Assembly (NCBI GenBank): GCA_021784895.1
Contig: JAJYHG010000152.1
Location: forward strand, 1 to 64,000
Reading direction: 5' to 3'
DNA: 64,000 nucleotides
Origin: Actinomycetes bacterium
Lineage (GTDB): Bacteria; Actinomycetota; Thermoleophilia; Solirubrobacterales; Solirubrobacteraceae
This document shows, piece by piece, positions 47,113 to 56,499 of the stretch (within the stretch, counting starts at the first letter, position 1; every line of letters begins with the position of its first letter). The translations under genes were made by a program, and so were the position numbers. The notes beneath the pieces were generated by a model that was not told where the DNA came from, made no database searches, and saw only the letters and a list, made by a program, of their open reading frames with translations.

Positions 47113-48867
47113 CTAACCCTGCGATGCCGTGACGAGCTCGGCGACGGCCTCCGGCTCGTCGAACTCGACGACGTTGTCAAGCTCGGTCCCCATAGCCACA
47201 TTCGTCACTCTCTCGAGGATGAACTCGACCACAACCGGAACCTGGTACTCCCGCATCAGCTCTCTCGCGTGGTCAAACGCCGGTGCAATGTCATCGGGCT
47301 CGAACACCCGAAGCGCCTTGCAGCCGAGCCCTTCCGCGACTCGCACGTGATCCACTCCGTAACCGCCCAGGCCGGGCGAGTTGACGTTCTCAAACGACAG
47401 CTGGACGCAGTAGTCCATATCAAAGGCGCGCTGCGCCTGGCGGATCAAACCGAGGTAAGCGTTGTTTACCACCACGTGGATGTAGGGGATGTTGAACTGT
47501 GCACCGACCGCAAGCTCCTCGATCAGGAACTGGAAGTCGTAGTCGCCCGACAGCGCGACCACTGTCGCTTCCGGATCGGCAACGGCCAGGCCGAGCGCCG
47601 CCGGTATGGTCCAGCCAAGCGGTCCCGCCTGTCCCGCGTTGATCCAGTGCCGCGGCTTGTAGACGCGCAACATCTGCGCGGCTTGAATCTGTGACAGGCC
47701 GATTGTGCTCACGTAACGTACATCTGGACCGAAGACACGGTTCATCTCACCGTAGACGCGCTGCGGTTTGAGGGGCACGCAGTCGTAGTCAGTCTTGCGA
47801 ACCATCGCCTGCTTGCGCGCGCCGCACTCTCTCACCCAGTCCGACCAGTCCGGCAGATCCCGGTCGCGGGCGGCCTCGATCAGTAGCTGCAACGCCACCG
47901 CGGCGTCTGAAGCGATTCCGTAGTCGGGGGCGAACACCCGCCCGATCTGGGTCGGCTCGATGTCGATGTGGACGAACGTGCGGCCCTCGGTGTACTTGCT
48001 GAGGCTGCCGGTATGCCGGTTAGCCCAGCGGTTACCGATGCCAAGCACAAAGTCCGCCTCGAGCATGGAGGCGTTGCCGTAGCGATGCGAGGTCTGCAGG
48101 CCAACCATGCCCGCGTTCAGCGGATGATCGTCGGCGATCGTGCCCCAGCCCATCAGCGTTGGCACGACCGGAACACCGGCGAGCTCCGCGAACTGGACCA
48201 GCAGCTCAGCCGCGTCGGCGTTGATCACGCCACCGCCAGCCACCAGTAGCGGCCGCCGCGCGGCCTGCAGCATGTCCAGCGCACGGCCGATCTGCGCGCG
48301 ACTGGCGCACGGCTTGAAGACCTCGAGTGGCGTGTAGGTCTCTGGATCAAACTCGATCTCAGCCAGCTGTACGTCCAGCGGGAGATCGATCAGCACTGGC
48401 CCTGGCCGTCCTGACCGCATCAGGTGGAAGGCAAGCTGGAAGGTACCCGGCACCTGGGCCGGCTCGAGCACGGTCATCGCCATCTTTGTGAGCGGAGCCG
48501 CGATCGAAGCGATGTCCACAGCCTGAAAATCCTCCTTGTGCAGCCTCGCCACCGGCGCCTGGCCGGTGATGCACAAAAGCGGCACGGAGTCGGCACTGGC
48601 GGAGTAAAGACCGGTGATCATGTCGGTGCCGGCGGGACCGCTGGTACCGACGCACACACCGATGTTGCCGGCGCGCGCGCGGCTATAGCCCTCGGCCATG
48701 TGCGATGCGCCTTCCACGTGACGCGCGAGAACATGCGTGAAGGCGCCGTCGACCTGAACCGCTTTGTAGAACGGGTTGATCGCGGCTCCGGGCACGCCGA
48801 ACAGGCACGTCGCGCCTTCGGCCTTCAGGATCTCGACCGCGGCCTGGACGGTTGTCATTCGTGCCAT
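47113..48867 (-). CDS. gcl: Glyoxylate carboligase (tartronate-semialdehyde synthase)
   Basis: [106 protein letters not shown]. Confidence 0.96.
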   Translation of the reverse strand: MARMTTVQAAVEILKAEGATCLFGVPGAAINPFYKAVQVDGAFTHVLARHVEGASHMAEGYSRARAGNIGVCVGTSGPAGTDMITGLYSASADSVPLLCITGQAPVARLHKEDFQAVDIASIAAPLTKMAMTVLEPAQVPGTFQLAFHLMRSGRPGPVLIDLPLDVQLAEIEFDPETYTPLEVFKPCASRAQIGRALDMLQAARRPLLVAGGGVINADAAELLVQFAELAGVPVVPTLMGWGTIADDHPLNAGMVGLQTSHRYGNASMLEADFVLGIGNRWANRHTGSLSKYTEGRTFVHIDIEPTQIGRVFAPDYGIASDAAVALQLLIEAARDRDLPDWSDWVRECGARKQAMVRKTDYDCVPLKPQRVYGEMNRVFGPDVRYVSTIGLSQIQAAQMLRVYKPRHWINAGQAGPLGWTIPAALGLAVADPEATVVALSGDYDFQFLIEELAVGAQFNIPYIHVVVNNAYLGLIRQAQRAFDMDYCVQLSFENVNSPGLGGYGVDHVRVAEGLGCKALRVFEPDDIAPAFDHARELMREYQVPVVVEFILERVTNVAMGTELDNVVEFDEPEAVAELVTASQG

Positions 48868-48883
48868 CGCTAGATCCTCGCTT

Positions 48884-49777
48884 TCACCGTGGCTGGCCGC
48901 GACCAGCCAGCCGCTCGACCCCACGCAAAAGCGCGGAGTGGTCCAGTTCCCCGTCCCCGCAGGCCCGCGCCGAGGCCATCAGCTGCCCGACCAGTGCGCC
49001 TACTGGGAGCACAACCCCGGCTGCACGGGCGGCCGCCGTCACGATGCCCATGTCCTTGTGATGCAGCTCGATGCGGAAGCCAGGTGCAAAGGAGCGGCTG
49101 AGCATGTTCTCGCGCTTGAGCTCCAGCACCCGCGAGCCCGCCAGCCCGCCGCCGATCACCTCGAGGGCCGCGGTGGCATCGACTCCATAAGCCTCGAGAA
49201 ACACCAGCGCCTCGGCCAGCACCTGGATGTTGGTGCCAACGATCAGCTGGTTGGCTGCCTTGACCGTCTGGCCCGAACCGCTCGGCCCGACGTGTACGAC
49301 CGTCTGTCCTACGGCCTCGAGAATCGGGCGCGCGGCTTGGAAGTCGTCGGCGGCTCCACCCACCATGATTGACAAACTCGCGTTCTTGGCGCCCACTTCG
49401 CCACCGGAGACAGGCGCATCGAGCGGGCGCAGACCACGCTCCCGGGCCATCGCCGCGAGCTCGGCACTGACGTCTGGCCGGATGCTCGAGAAGTCGATCA
49501 CCAGAGTCCCGGGTGTGGCGCTGTCGAGGACGCCACCGGGGCCGGCGATCACCTCCTCCACGTCGGGGGTATCAGGGACCATGATTGCGACGGCTCCAGC
49601 ACCGTCAAGCGCTTGCGCGATGTCTGCCGCGCTGCGTCCGCCGGCCGCCACCAGCGGGCCACCGCGATCGTGACGTTTGTTATAGCCACGCACCTGGTAG
49701 CCGGCGCGCTGGAGGTTTACGGCCATCGGACTGCCCATGATCCCAAGGCCGATGAAGGCGAGCTCGCTGTTGCTCAT
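48884..49777 (-). CDS. glxR: 2-hydroxy-3-oxopropionate (tartronate semialdehyde) reductase
   Basis: [84 protein letters not shown]. Confidence 0.93.
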   Translation of the reverse strand: MSNSELAFIGLGIMGSPMAVNLQRAGYQVRGYNKRHDRGGPLVAAGGRSAADIAQALDGAGAVAIMVPDTPDVEEVIAGPGGVLDSATPGTLVIDFSSIRPDVSAELAAMARERGLRPLDAPVSGGEVGAKNASLSIMVGGAADDFQAARPILEAVGQTVVHVGPSGSGQTVKAANQLIVGTNIQVLAEALVFLEAYGVDATAALEVIGGGLAGSRVLELKRENMLSRSFAPGFRIELHHKDMGIVTAAARAAGVVLPVGALVGQLMASARACGDGELDHSALLRGVERLAGRGQPR

Positions 49778-50622
49778 GCCCTCCTCCCCTCGTGCCGTGC
49801 GGCACGACGCATCGGCGCCAGCCACTGCAGGCTCGCCTCTGTGTCTGCTGTGCTGGGCTTGTATTCCAGGCCGACCCAGCCCGCGTAGCCGTGTGCCACG
49901 AGCTGGCTGAGGTAGCGGTCGATCTCGAGCGTGCCGCTGCCCGGCTCACCACGACCCGGGAAGTCAGCGACCTGCACGTGCAGGGTCAGCGGCGCATGGG
50001 TGCTGATAGCAGCTTCCAGATCATCCCCGTTGTTGGCCAGATGGAAGAGATCGCACAGCATCCCGATGTTCGGATGCCCCGCCGCCCTGACCCGCGTTAC
50101 GACCGCAGCAGCACTATCGGCGGTGCGCAGCGAGTAGGGTTTCGGCCCGCTCACCGGCTCAACCAGCACGTTGGCCCCGATCCGCGCGGCAGCGGCAGCG
50201 GCGGCGGCGAGACTCTCAGCGGCCAGGAGGTCTTGGCCGGCTTCCGTAACACCCGGCACCCGGTTGCCGTACAGCGCGTTGAAGGCGCTGACGCCGAGTT
50301 GCTCGCCGATCGCCACCGCAACCGGGACGTTTTGCGTGAACTGCTGCGACCGGCCAGGAATGGAGAGCACGCCCGCGTCGGGCCCAGCGAGGTCTCCAGC
50401 AAAGAAGTTGAGGCCCACGAGCTGGACGCCCGCGTCGCGCACCGCGCGCACGAACGCATCCACTTCACGGTCCGTGGGAACAGGTTCTTGTGGCCACGGC
50501 CACCAGAACTCAACCGCGTCAAAGCCGGCGCGTTTGGCTGCGGCGGGCCGCTCGAGCAGCGGGAGTTCGGTGAACAGCATCGAGCAGTTGACCAGGTAGT
50601 TCAGCCCATGTTCGTCAGGCAT
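49774..50622 (-). CDS. hyi: Hydroxypyruvate isomerase family TIM-barrel
   Basis: NYLVNCSMLFTELPLLERPAAAKRAGFDAVEFWWPW; LNFFAGDLAGPDAGVLSIPGRSQQF; HVQVADFPGRGEPGSGTLEIDRYLSQL. Confidence 0.92.
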   Translation of the reverse strand: MPDEHGLNYLVNCSMLFTELPLLERPAAAKRAGFDAVEFWWPWPQEPVPTDREVDAFVRAVRDAGVQLVGLNFFAGDLAGPDAGVLSIPGRSQQFTQNVPVAVAIGEQLGVSAFNALYGNRVPGVTEAGQDLLAAESLAAAAAAAARIGANVLVEPVSGPKPYSLRTADSAAAVVTRVRAAGHPNIGMLCDLFHLANNGDDLEAAISTHAPLTLHVQVADFPGRGEPGSGTLEIDRYLSQLVAHGYAGWVGLEYKPSTADTEASLQWLAPMRRAARHEGRRA

Positions 50623-50692
50623 CGCCACGCCCTCCTCATGAGCAGCGTTCACGTTTGCCACCGCGATCGGGTTCCTCATCGCCTACATCCGC

Positions 50693-51598
50693 TCAGGTAA
50701 ACGCGGGGACGGCTAGCCAAGCCTCACCGGGGTCCGGGGCTTCATCACGGATCACTGTGGCTTCGATTAGCCCGTAGGGCCTGTCAGCAGCGATGAAGAC
50801 CTCGCCGTTGTTCTCAAGTCCGAACGGCTCTAGGTCAACCAGAAAATGATGTTTGTTGGGCGCGGAAAAGCGGATCTCAGCCACCTCAGAGTGGGCTTCG
50901 AGCACACGCTGGCCCATCAGGTAGAGCGTCTCCTGGAGCGCGCGGCTATAGGTTGCGGCAAACACCTCGAGCAACGTGGCGCGGATGGCGGCGTAGCTGG
51001 CGTTCCAGTCGGTCTCTGTGGTCATATGCCGCCAACGAGCCACAAGCGATGTGGCCATGATCCGGTCGTCCGCCTCTTTGAGGGTTGTGTACTCGTCTTT
51101 CAGGAAACCCTTGAACTCGGACGCGGTCGTCTTCAGTACCACCAGGTCGCAGACGCCCGACAGCACAGCGATCCGCTCCCGCGCATCCCGGTCACTAACG
51201 GTCACCGCCACGGTGCGCGTACCGTCGCCACGGCGGATAAAGGCGTGGTCGTGGCCCTCGCCGCCGACCGGGATCCTGTCCCAGGCGTACTGTTCGACCC
51301 GCACCTGGACGCTCTGCGCCCGCGGAGCAGCCTCGAGCAGACGGCGCCCCAGCGCGATCGCGTAATCCTCCGGCGAGCTCACGCCGTGTCGCTTGGCGTA
51401 AGCAAAGGCGGTGTTCTTCTGCGTGTCGGTTGGCAGGACGTCCGCCTGGCTGCCGGTGACATGCGCAGCAGTGAACTCTCCGCGCAGCGAGGTAGAGACG
51501 TTGAGGTCATATAGCTCGTGCCGGGAGCTTTCGCGATAGACGCGCACGACCCGGTTCTCTGCCTTCCCGTATTGATTCGCGCCGAGCCTGATTCCCAT
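50693..51598 (-). CDS. Factor-independent urate hydroxylase (uricase)
   Basis: LGANQYGKAENRVVRVYRES; FTAAHVTGSQADVLPTDTQKNTAFAYAKRHGV; LKTTASEFKGFLKDEYTTLKEADDRIMATSL; FSAPNKHHFLVDLEPFGLENNGEVFIAADRPYGLIEATV. Confidence 0.97.
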   Translation of the reverse strand: MGIRLGANQYGKAENRVVRVYRESSRHELYDLNVSTSLRGEFTAAHVTGSQADVLPTDTQKNTAFAYAKRHGVSSPEDYAIALGRRLLEAAPRAQSVQVRVEQYAWDRIPVGGEGHDHAFIRRGDGTRTVAVTVSDRDARERIAVLSGVCDLVVLKTTASEFKGFLKDEYTTLKEADDRIMATSLVARWRHMTTETDWNASYAAIRATLLEVFAATYSRALQETLYLMGQRVLEAHSEVAEIRFSAPNKHHFLVDLEPFGLENNGEVFIAADRPYGLIEATVIRDEAPDPGEAWLAVPAFT

Positions 51599-51634
51599 CG
51601 AGAGAACTCCTTGTAGCGGTCCATCAGGACAAAC

Positions 51635-51649
51635 TTCCGTCTAGCGGAA
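51635..51649. promoter_or_regulatory. Candidate operator TTCCGTCTAGCGGAA upstream of uricase gene
   Basis: Perfect 5-bp arms, 5-bp spacer, 37 bp 5' of the uricase start. Confidence 0.45.
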
Positions 51650-51694
51650 ACTATAAGTCGATAGTCGGAACTATATCCCGACGTTCGCCACGTG

Positions 51695-52939
51695 TCAACG
51701 GTCAGCACAGCCCAGCAGTGCCAGAGTCTGCGCGTCGAGCCCGGCAAGCTCGCGCAGCTCCTCGCCACTGCTGGCGCCACAGTCGAGCGCGCGCCTGAGA
51801 TAGTCGGTGAGGGCCCGGGCCGTTGCAGGCTCATCGAGGATCGCTGTGGGGCGGCTCGTCAGGTAGTCGCGCAAGCGTGCAGCCGCCGAGACCAGATCCT
51901 GGCGGTAGAACGCAAAGGTCGCAGCAAAGCGGGTTGGCAGTTGGTGCGGATGCAGATCCCAGCCCTGGTAATAGCCGCGCTCGAGCGAGCGGCGTACGAG
52001 TCGCAGGTGCTCGGCCCAGCCGCGACGGACCGCTGCCGCATCGCCCACCGGCATGAGGTTGCTGGAGCCGTCAGAGAGCCTCACGCCGGTCCCCGCCGCG
52101 GCAGCCTGCATGACGAGTTTCGCGTAGTCGGCCACGGGATGATCCACGGCCTGGTAGGGGGCGGCGATGCCGCAATAAGCGGAGTAGTCGTAGGTCCCGT
52201 AGTGCAACCCGATGCAACGCCCGTCAGCCACGTGCACCATGCGCGCCACCAGACTCGTTCCATCCGGTCCGAGAATCGCCTGTGGCATCTCGATCTGAAG
52301 CTCGAAGCGCAGCGGCTCGATCCCCAGCACTTGCTCAGCTCGCTCGCAGAGCATTACCATCGCCTCAACCTGATCGACACTCGTGACCTTGGGGAGGGTG
52401 ACGACGAAGCCATCCAGCGACGCACCGCAGCCGCCGAGGCGCTCCAGGAAACGCAGCAGTGTCCGTACAGCTCGGCGTCTGGTCGGCGCCTCTAGGCTCT
52501 TGACCCGTATGCCGCACATTGGTGGGGCCGACCCAGCTGCCTGGCTGCGCGCGAGCGCAGTCGCGGCCCTCACAGCATCCGCATCCTCTGCATCATCGGC
52601 CCGCATTCCGTAGCCGTCCTCAAAGTCGATGCGCAAGTCCTCGACCGGCTCGGCCGCGAGCTTGTGGCGCACCAGCGCGCAGACTCTGTCGTCGTTCACC
52701 AGCTCGCTGTAGAGCGACGCGTGCTCGTCGATCAGCGCACACGCCTGCTCACCCCACATCGGCACGAGCCGCTCGTCATGCCGGTCGGCGGCAACGTAGA
52801 CCGTATGCACCGGCTGGCGTCCGCCACGCCTCCCCGGAAACTGCCGCGCCAGCTCCGCATCCGCAGTTTGCAGGAGCATGTCCAACTCGTCGCAGAGCAC
52901 ATTCACAGCGTGCGCAAAGTCGCCATCGCCCAACGTCAT
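51695..52939 (-). CDS. DUF6986 / HpcH-HpaI (CitE-like) aldolase-superfamily protein
   Basis: DLRIDFEDGYGMRADDAEDADAVRAA; VTLPKVTSVDQVEAMVMLCE; LRFELQIEMPQAILGPDG; GLHYGTYDYSAYCGIAAPYQAVDHPVADYAKLVMQ. Confidence 0.8.
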   Translation of the reverse strand: MTLGDGDFAHAVNVLCDELDMLLQTADAELARQFPGRRGGRQPVHTVYVAADRHDERLVPMWGEQACALIDEHASLYSELVNDDRVCALVRHKLAAEPVEDLRIDFEDGYGMRADDAEDADAVRAATALARSQAAGSAPPMCGIRVKSLEAPTRRRAVRTLLRFLERLGGCGASLDGFVVTLPKVTSVDQVEAMVMLCERAEQVLGIEPLRFELQIEMPQAILGPDGTSLVARMVHVADGRCIGLHYGTYDYSAYCGIAAPYQAVDHPVADYAKLVMQAAAAGTGVRLSDGSSNLMPVGDAAAVRRGWAEHLRLVRRSLERGYYQGWDLHPHQLPTRFAATFAFYRQDLVSAAARLRDYLTSRPTAILDEPATARALTDYLRRALDCGASSGEELRELAGLDAQTLALLGCADR

Positions 52940-52945
52940 CCCTCC

Positions 52946-52960
52946 TTCCGCCTAACGGAT
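52946..52960. promoter_or_regulatory. Candidate operator TTCCGCCTAACGGAT upstream of the DUF6986 gene
   Basis: Matches 51635 site architecture, 7 bp 5' of the annotated start. Confidence 0.4.
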
Positions 52961-53109
52961 CTTCTATCCCACCCCCCAGAAACTCTACGACCTCGCGTTT
53001 CGCGAACGGTGCCCCGACCGAAGCCCGTGCCACAGCCCTGCAGAATCTCCACAGCCACCTTGACACCCGCACGTGATGATGGCTACCATCTCTGCGGCGA
53101 AACGTAGGT

Positions 53110-53124
53110 TCTGCATCGTGGAAG
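53110..53124. promoter_or_regulatory. Candidate operator TTCTGCATCGTGGAA upstream of the NCS1 gene
   Basis: Weaker match, 64 bp 5' of the permease start. Confidence 0.25.
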
Positions 53125-53187
53125 GTCGTATCCTCGCTGCAGTCATGCGATCGCTGACAGACCACACGGGAACAATCGAGGAGGGCG

Positions 53188-54645
53188 ATGTCCATCAATC
53201 TGACCCCCGGTGCTGACGACCTCGTGTCTCCGCACCTGCCCACGACCGGCGACGCGGTTGTCGCGGAGGTACGCGAGGGCACGTACGGAGATGCCGTCAC
53301 AGCGGTCGAACCGGGCGGCGCCGAGTTCATACCGCTATCCGAGCGCCACGGCGTGCCTCGGACCCTGTTCGGCACATGGATGTCGCCCAACATCGAGTTC
53401 GCCACCGTGTTCGTCGGCGTGATCGCCGTCGCGTTCTTCGGCCAGTCCTTCTGGGACGCGGTGCTTGCGATCATCGTCGGCAACTTGCTCGCAGCAGTTG
53501 CCCACGGGTTCCTGAGTAGTCGCGGCCCCGGGTTCGGCGTGCCCCAGATGGTGCAGAGCCGCATCTCCTTCGGGTTCTTGGGCAACATATTGCCCGCTGG
53601 CTTGAACTCGGTCACTGCCGGTATTGGCTGGTTTGCCGTCAACAGCGTCAGCGGCACACTCGCCCTCAACGCGCTCACCCACGCACCGGACTGGGCCTGC
53701 CTCCTGTTCGTGTGGGTCATCGAGATCGGTATCGCGTTCTACGGCCACAACCTGATCCAGCTGTTCGAACGCTGGATGCTGCCGTTCCTCGGCATCGTCT
53801 TTCTGCTCGCCTCGATCATCGTGCTGTCGAAGAGTCACCTCGGGGCGGCACACACCACCCAGGGGTTCGGCGGCTTCATGCTGACTGTCGGGGCTGCCTT
53901 CGGCTACGCCGCAGGGTGGAATCCATTTGCCTCCGACTACACACGTTACTTCAAGGAGGACTCGGATCGCACACACATCGGCCTGTGGGCGGCCGCCGGG
54001 TTGTTCCTGTCGTGCGCCGGGCTCGAGATCGTCGGTGCCGCCTCGGCGACGATCCCGGGATCCAACCCGAATCCAACCGCTTTGTTCACCTCTCACCTGT
54101 CAACTGCCGTGGCCGACCTGACCCTGATCGGGATCGCTCTCGGATCAATTTCCGCCAACATTCTCAACGTCTACTCGGGCGTCATGTCGTTCCTGTCCAC
54201 AGGCATCAACCTGCCGCTCAAGCTGCGCCGCGCGATCGTGGCGCTTGGCTTTGGCTCGATCGGTTTCGTGCTCGCGCTACTGGCCGTCCACAATGCGGGC
54301 AGTAACTACGAGAACTTCCTGCTCGTCATCGCCTACTGGATCGGCCCCTGGCTGGGCGTGTTCTTCGCCGATTGGCTCTTGCGCCGCGGCCAGCGCGTCG
54401 ATGGCTTCCTGTTTGACAGGCACCACCGGCCCTGGGCTGGTTTCGCCGCGATGTTCCTCGGCATGGCGATCTCAATCCTGCTGTTCTCGAATCAGACTGA
54501 CTTCGTTGGCCTCATCGCGAAGCAGGATCCGCACCTTGGTGATCTGACCTTCGAGGTTGGTTTCGTACTCAGCGCATTGATGTACGTTCTATTTTTCAGG
54601 CTGAGCAAGGAGAAGATCTCAGAAGCGCTCATCATTCCTGACTAG
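53188..54645 (+). CDS. NCS1-family purine/cytosine/allantoin permease
   Basis: 485 aa, multi-TM; FGTWMSPNIEFATVFVGVIAVAFFGQSFWDAV; GPGFGVPQMVQSRISFGFLGN; NPFASDYTRYFKEDSDRTHIGLW. Confidence 0.94.
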   Translation: MSINLTPGADDLVSPHLPTTGDAVVAEVREGTYGDAVTAVEPGGAEFIPLSERHGVPRTLFGTWMSPNIEFATVFVGVIAVAFFGQSFWDAVLAIIVGNLLAAVAHGFLSSRGPGFGVPQMVQSRISFGFLGNILPAGLNSVTAGIGWFAVNSVSGTLALNALTHAPDWACLLFVWVIEIGIAFYGHNLIQLFERWMLPFLGIVFLLASIIVLSKSHLGAAHTTQGFGGFMLTVGAAFGYAAGWNPFASDYTRYFKEDSDRTHIGLWAAAGLFLSCAGLEIVGAASATIPGSNPNPTALFTSHLSTAVADLTLIGIALGSISANILNVYSGVMSFLSTGINLPLKLRRAIVALGFGSIGFVLALLAVHNAGSNYENFLLVIAYWIGPWLGVFFADWLLRRGQRVDGFLFDRHHRPWAGFAAMFLGMAISILLFSNQTDFVGLIAKQDPHLGDLTFEVGFVLSALMYVLFFRLSKEKISEALIIPD

Positions 54646-55284
54646 CCCTGCTGGTGCGGCTGGCGGGGAGTGACCCAGGAACTTTCACGACCGCGGCGCT
54701 ACCCGTCAGCCGACACACAGCGATTCTCCCGACCCAGGTCAAGCGTCTCCTCTCCGGCGGGCTCGCCGCTGCTTCGCCCGCCGGCCATCGGCAGCCCCTC
54801 ACTGATCTACCCTTGCGGTCATGATCGACTTCACCACTGATCTTTGCCCGATCACCACCGTGATCGCCCAGAAACAGGGTGAACTCGCCGACCGTCTCCT
54901 GCCCGCGGCCGTCAGCGACGAACACCACCCGACGTGGGATTCCGCGCATGCACAGGTTCTTGGACCCCGCGAGGCCCGCCAAGGGCTCGCGAAAACGCCG
55001 CCGGACGGTGTTGCCTTCCACATGTTGTGAGAGCGTCGGCACCTCGACTAAAACCAATTTCGGGGCTCTATAGCCCAGCCTGCGCGTACCCCTACCGACG
55101 CTTCGACAACGCCCTCACAGACGCCACCGCACGGCTCGGGGCCATCGTGGATCGCTACTCCTTCGACGTAGAGCTCTCTCATCTCCTTCTCCACGCCGGT
55201 TTCTCCCGGCGCCGCCACAACATTTGACAGTTGCTCGATCAAGTAGACGTCACTTTCAGACGACCATAACCACTAAGGAGCCCT

Positions 55285-56499
55285 ATGCCAACACCCACTC
55301 CTCTTCACAAAGTCGCGCTGACGAGCGTTGACGACCGCAGAATCACAGACTTCGCGCAGCGGCTTGTCGCTACAGCTAGCCCGTCGGGCGAGGAGGATGC
55401 CGTCGCCGCGATTGTGGCCCAAGAGATGCGGGACTTGGGCTTCGATGTGGACGTAGATCCATTCGGAAACGTGACGGGGGTGCTTGATGCTGGACCCGGG
55501 CCTTGCGTGATGCTTGACTCCCACATGGATACGGTAGGCGTCACTGATCGCAGCGCGTGGTCGTTCGACCCGCACGGTGAAATCTCAGACGGGCGCCTCT
55601 ACGGACGCGGCGCCATGGACATGAAAGGCCCTCTGGCTGCGTCTGTCTACGGCGTTGCTGCCCTCCGCGACAAGCTAGAACATGGTCGAGTAGTCGTCAG
55701 CGCCTCGGTCGCCGAAGAACTCGTCGAAGGTCCAATGGCGACAGCCGTAGCGGCGCGCATCAAACCCCAAGCCGTGATCATATGTGAGGCGACATCCCTA
55801 AGGCTTTCGCTCGGCCAACGTGGACGCGCCGAGATTACCGTTGACGTCGGCGGACGATCTACTCATTCCTCCCGCCCTGATCTAGCAATCAACGCCGTGG
55901 AGGTCATGACCAACATCATCGCCGCAATTCGTGATGTGTCCATGCCCACCGGTCCCGCCGACCTTGGGCCTGCCATCCTAGTGCTAACTGACATTGTCAG
56001 CCGTCTCTACCCCGGCAACTCTGTGATCCCAGACAGGTGCGTGGCCACCTACGATCGGCGCACGCTGCCCACAGAGACGGAGTCTGACGTGCTGCGTCCG
56101 ATACGCAAAGCCATCGGTCATGCACTCAAAAGCCACCCGGGTGCCACAGCTACAGCAGCTATAGCCCGCGATGTCTTTCAGACCTACACGGGCGCCCTGG
56201 TCGACGAGCTCAATTTCGCGCCGGCGTGGCTCACGAGCATCGACGCAACGATCGCACGCATCGCACTCGCAGCATTGGAGGCAGCAGACATGAAACGCGA
56301 GATATCGGCCTGGGACTTTTGTACCAACGGAAGCGGCACCGCTGGTCGCCTCGGCTTGCCGACGATTGGCTTTGGGCCAGGCGACGAGGCACTGGCGCAT
56401 CGGATCGACGAATACATCGAGCTTGCCGAGATGCACAACGGCGCACGTGGATATGCCGCCATAGTTCAAGCACTAACCGAAATGAAAGCAGTGGCATAG
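55285..56499 (+). CDS. M20-family hydrolase, YgeY-like
   Basis: MLDSHMDTVGVTDRSAWSFDPHGEISDGRLYGRGAMDMKGPLAASVYG; SASVAEELVEG; TDIVSRLYPGNSVIPDRCVATYDRR. Confidence 0.88.
   Translation: MPTPTPLHKVALTSVDDRRITDFAQRLVATASPSGEEDAVAAIVAQEMRDLGFDVDVDPFGNVTGVLDAGPGPCVMLDSHMDTVGVTDRSAWSFDPHGEISDGRLYGRGAMDMKGPLAASVYGVAALRDKLEHGRVVVSASVAEELVEGPMATAVAARIKPQAVIICEATSLRLSLGQRGRAEITVDVGGRSTHSSRPDLAINAVEVMTNIIAAIRDVSMPTGPADLGPAILVLTDIVSRLYPGNSVIPDRCVATYDRRTLPTETESDVLRPIRKAIGHALKSHPGATATAAIARDVFQTYTGALVDELNFAPAWLTSIDATIARIALAALEAADMKREISAWDFCTNGSGTAGRLGLPTIGFGPGDEALAHRIDEYIELAEMHNGARGYAAIVQALTEMKAVA

Noticed and set aside
45527-47116. 529-aa + ORF spanning allB and glxK
   Set aside because: Antisense to two clearly recognised enzymes; composition not protein-like.
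53335-54096. 253-aa ORF antisense to the NCS1 permease
   Set aside because: His/Glu-rich shadow frame typical of the complement of TM-coding sequence.
54632-55242. Several short ORFs between NCS1 and the M20 gene
   Set aside because: No motif, conflicting frames; treated as intergenic/unknown.
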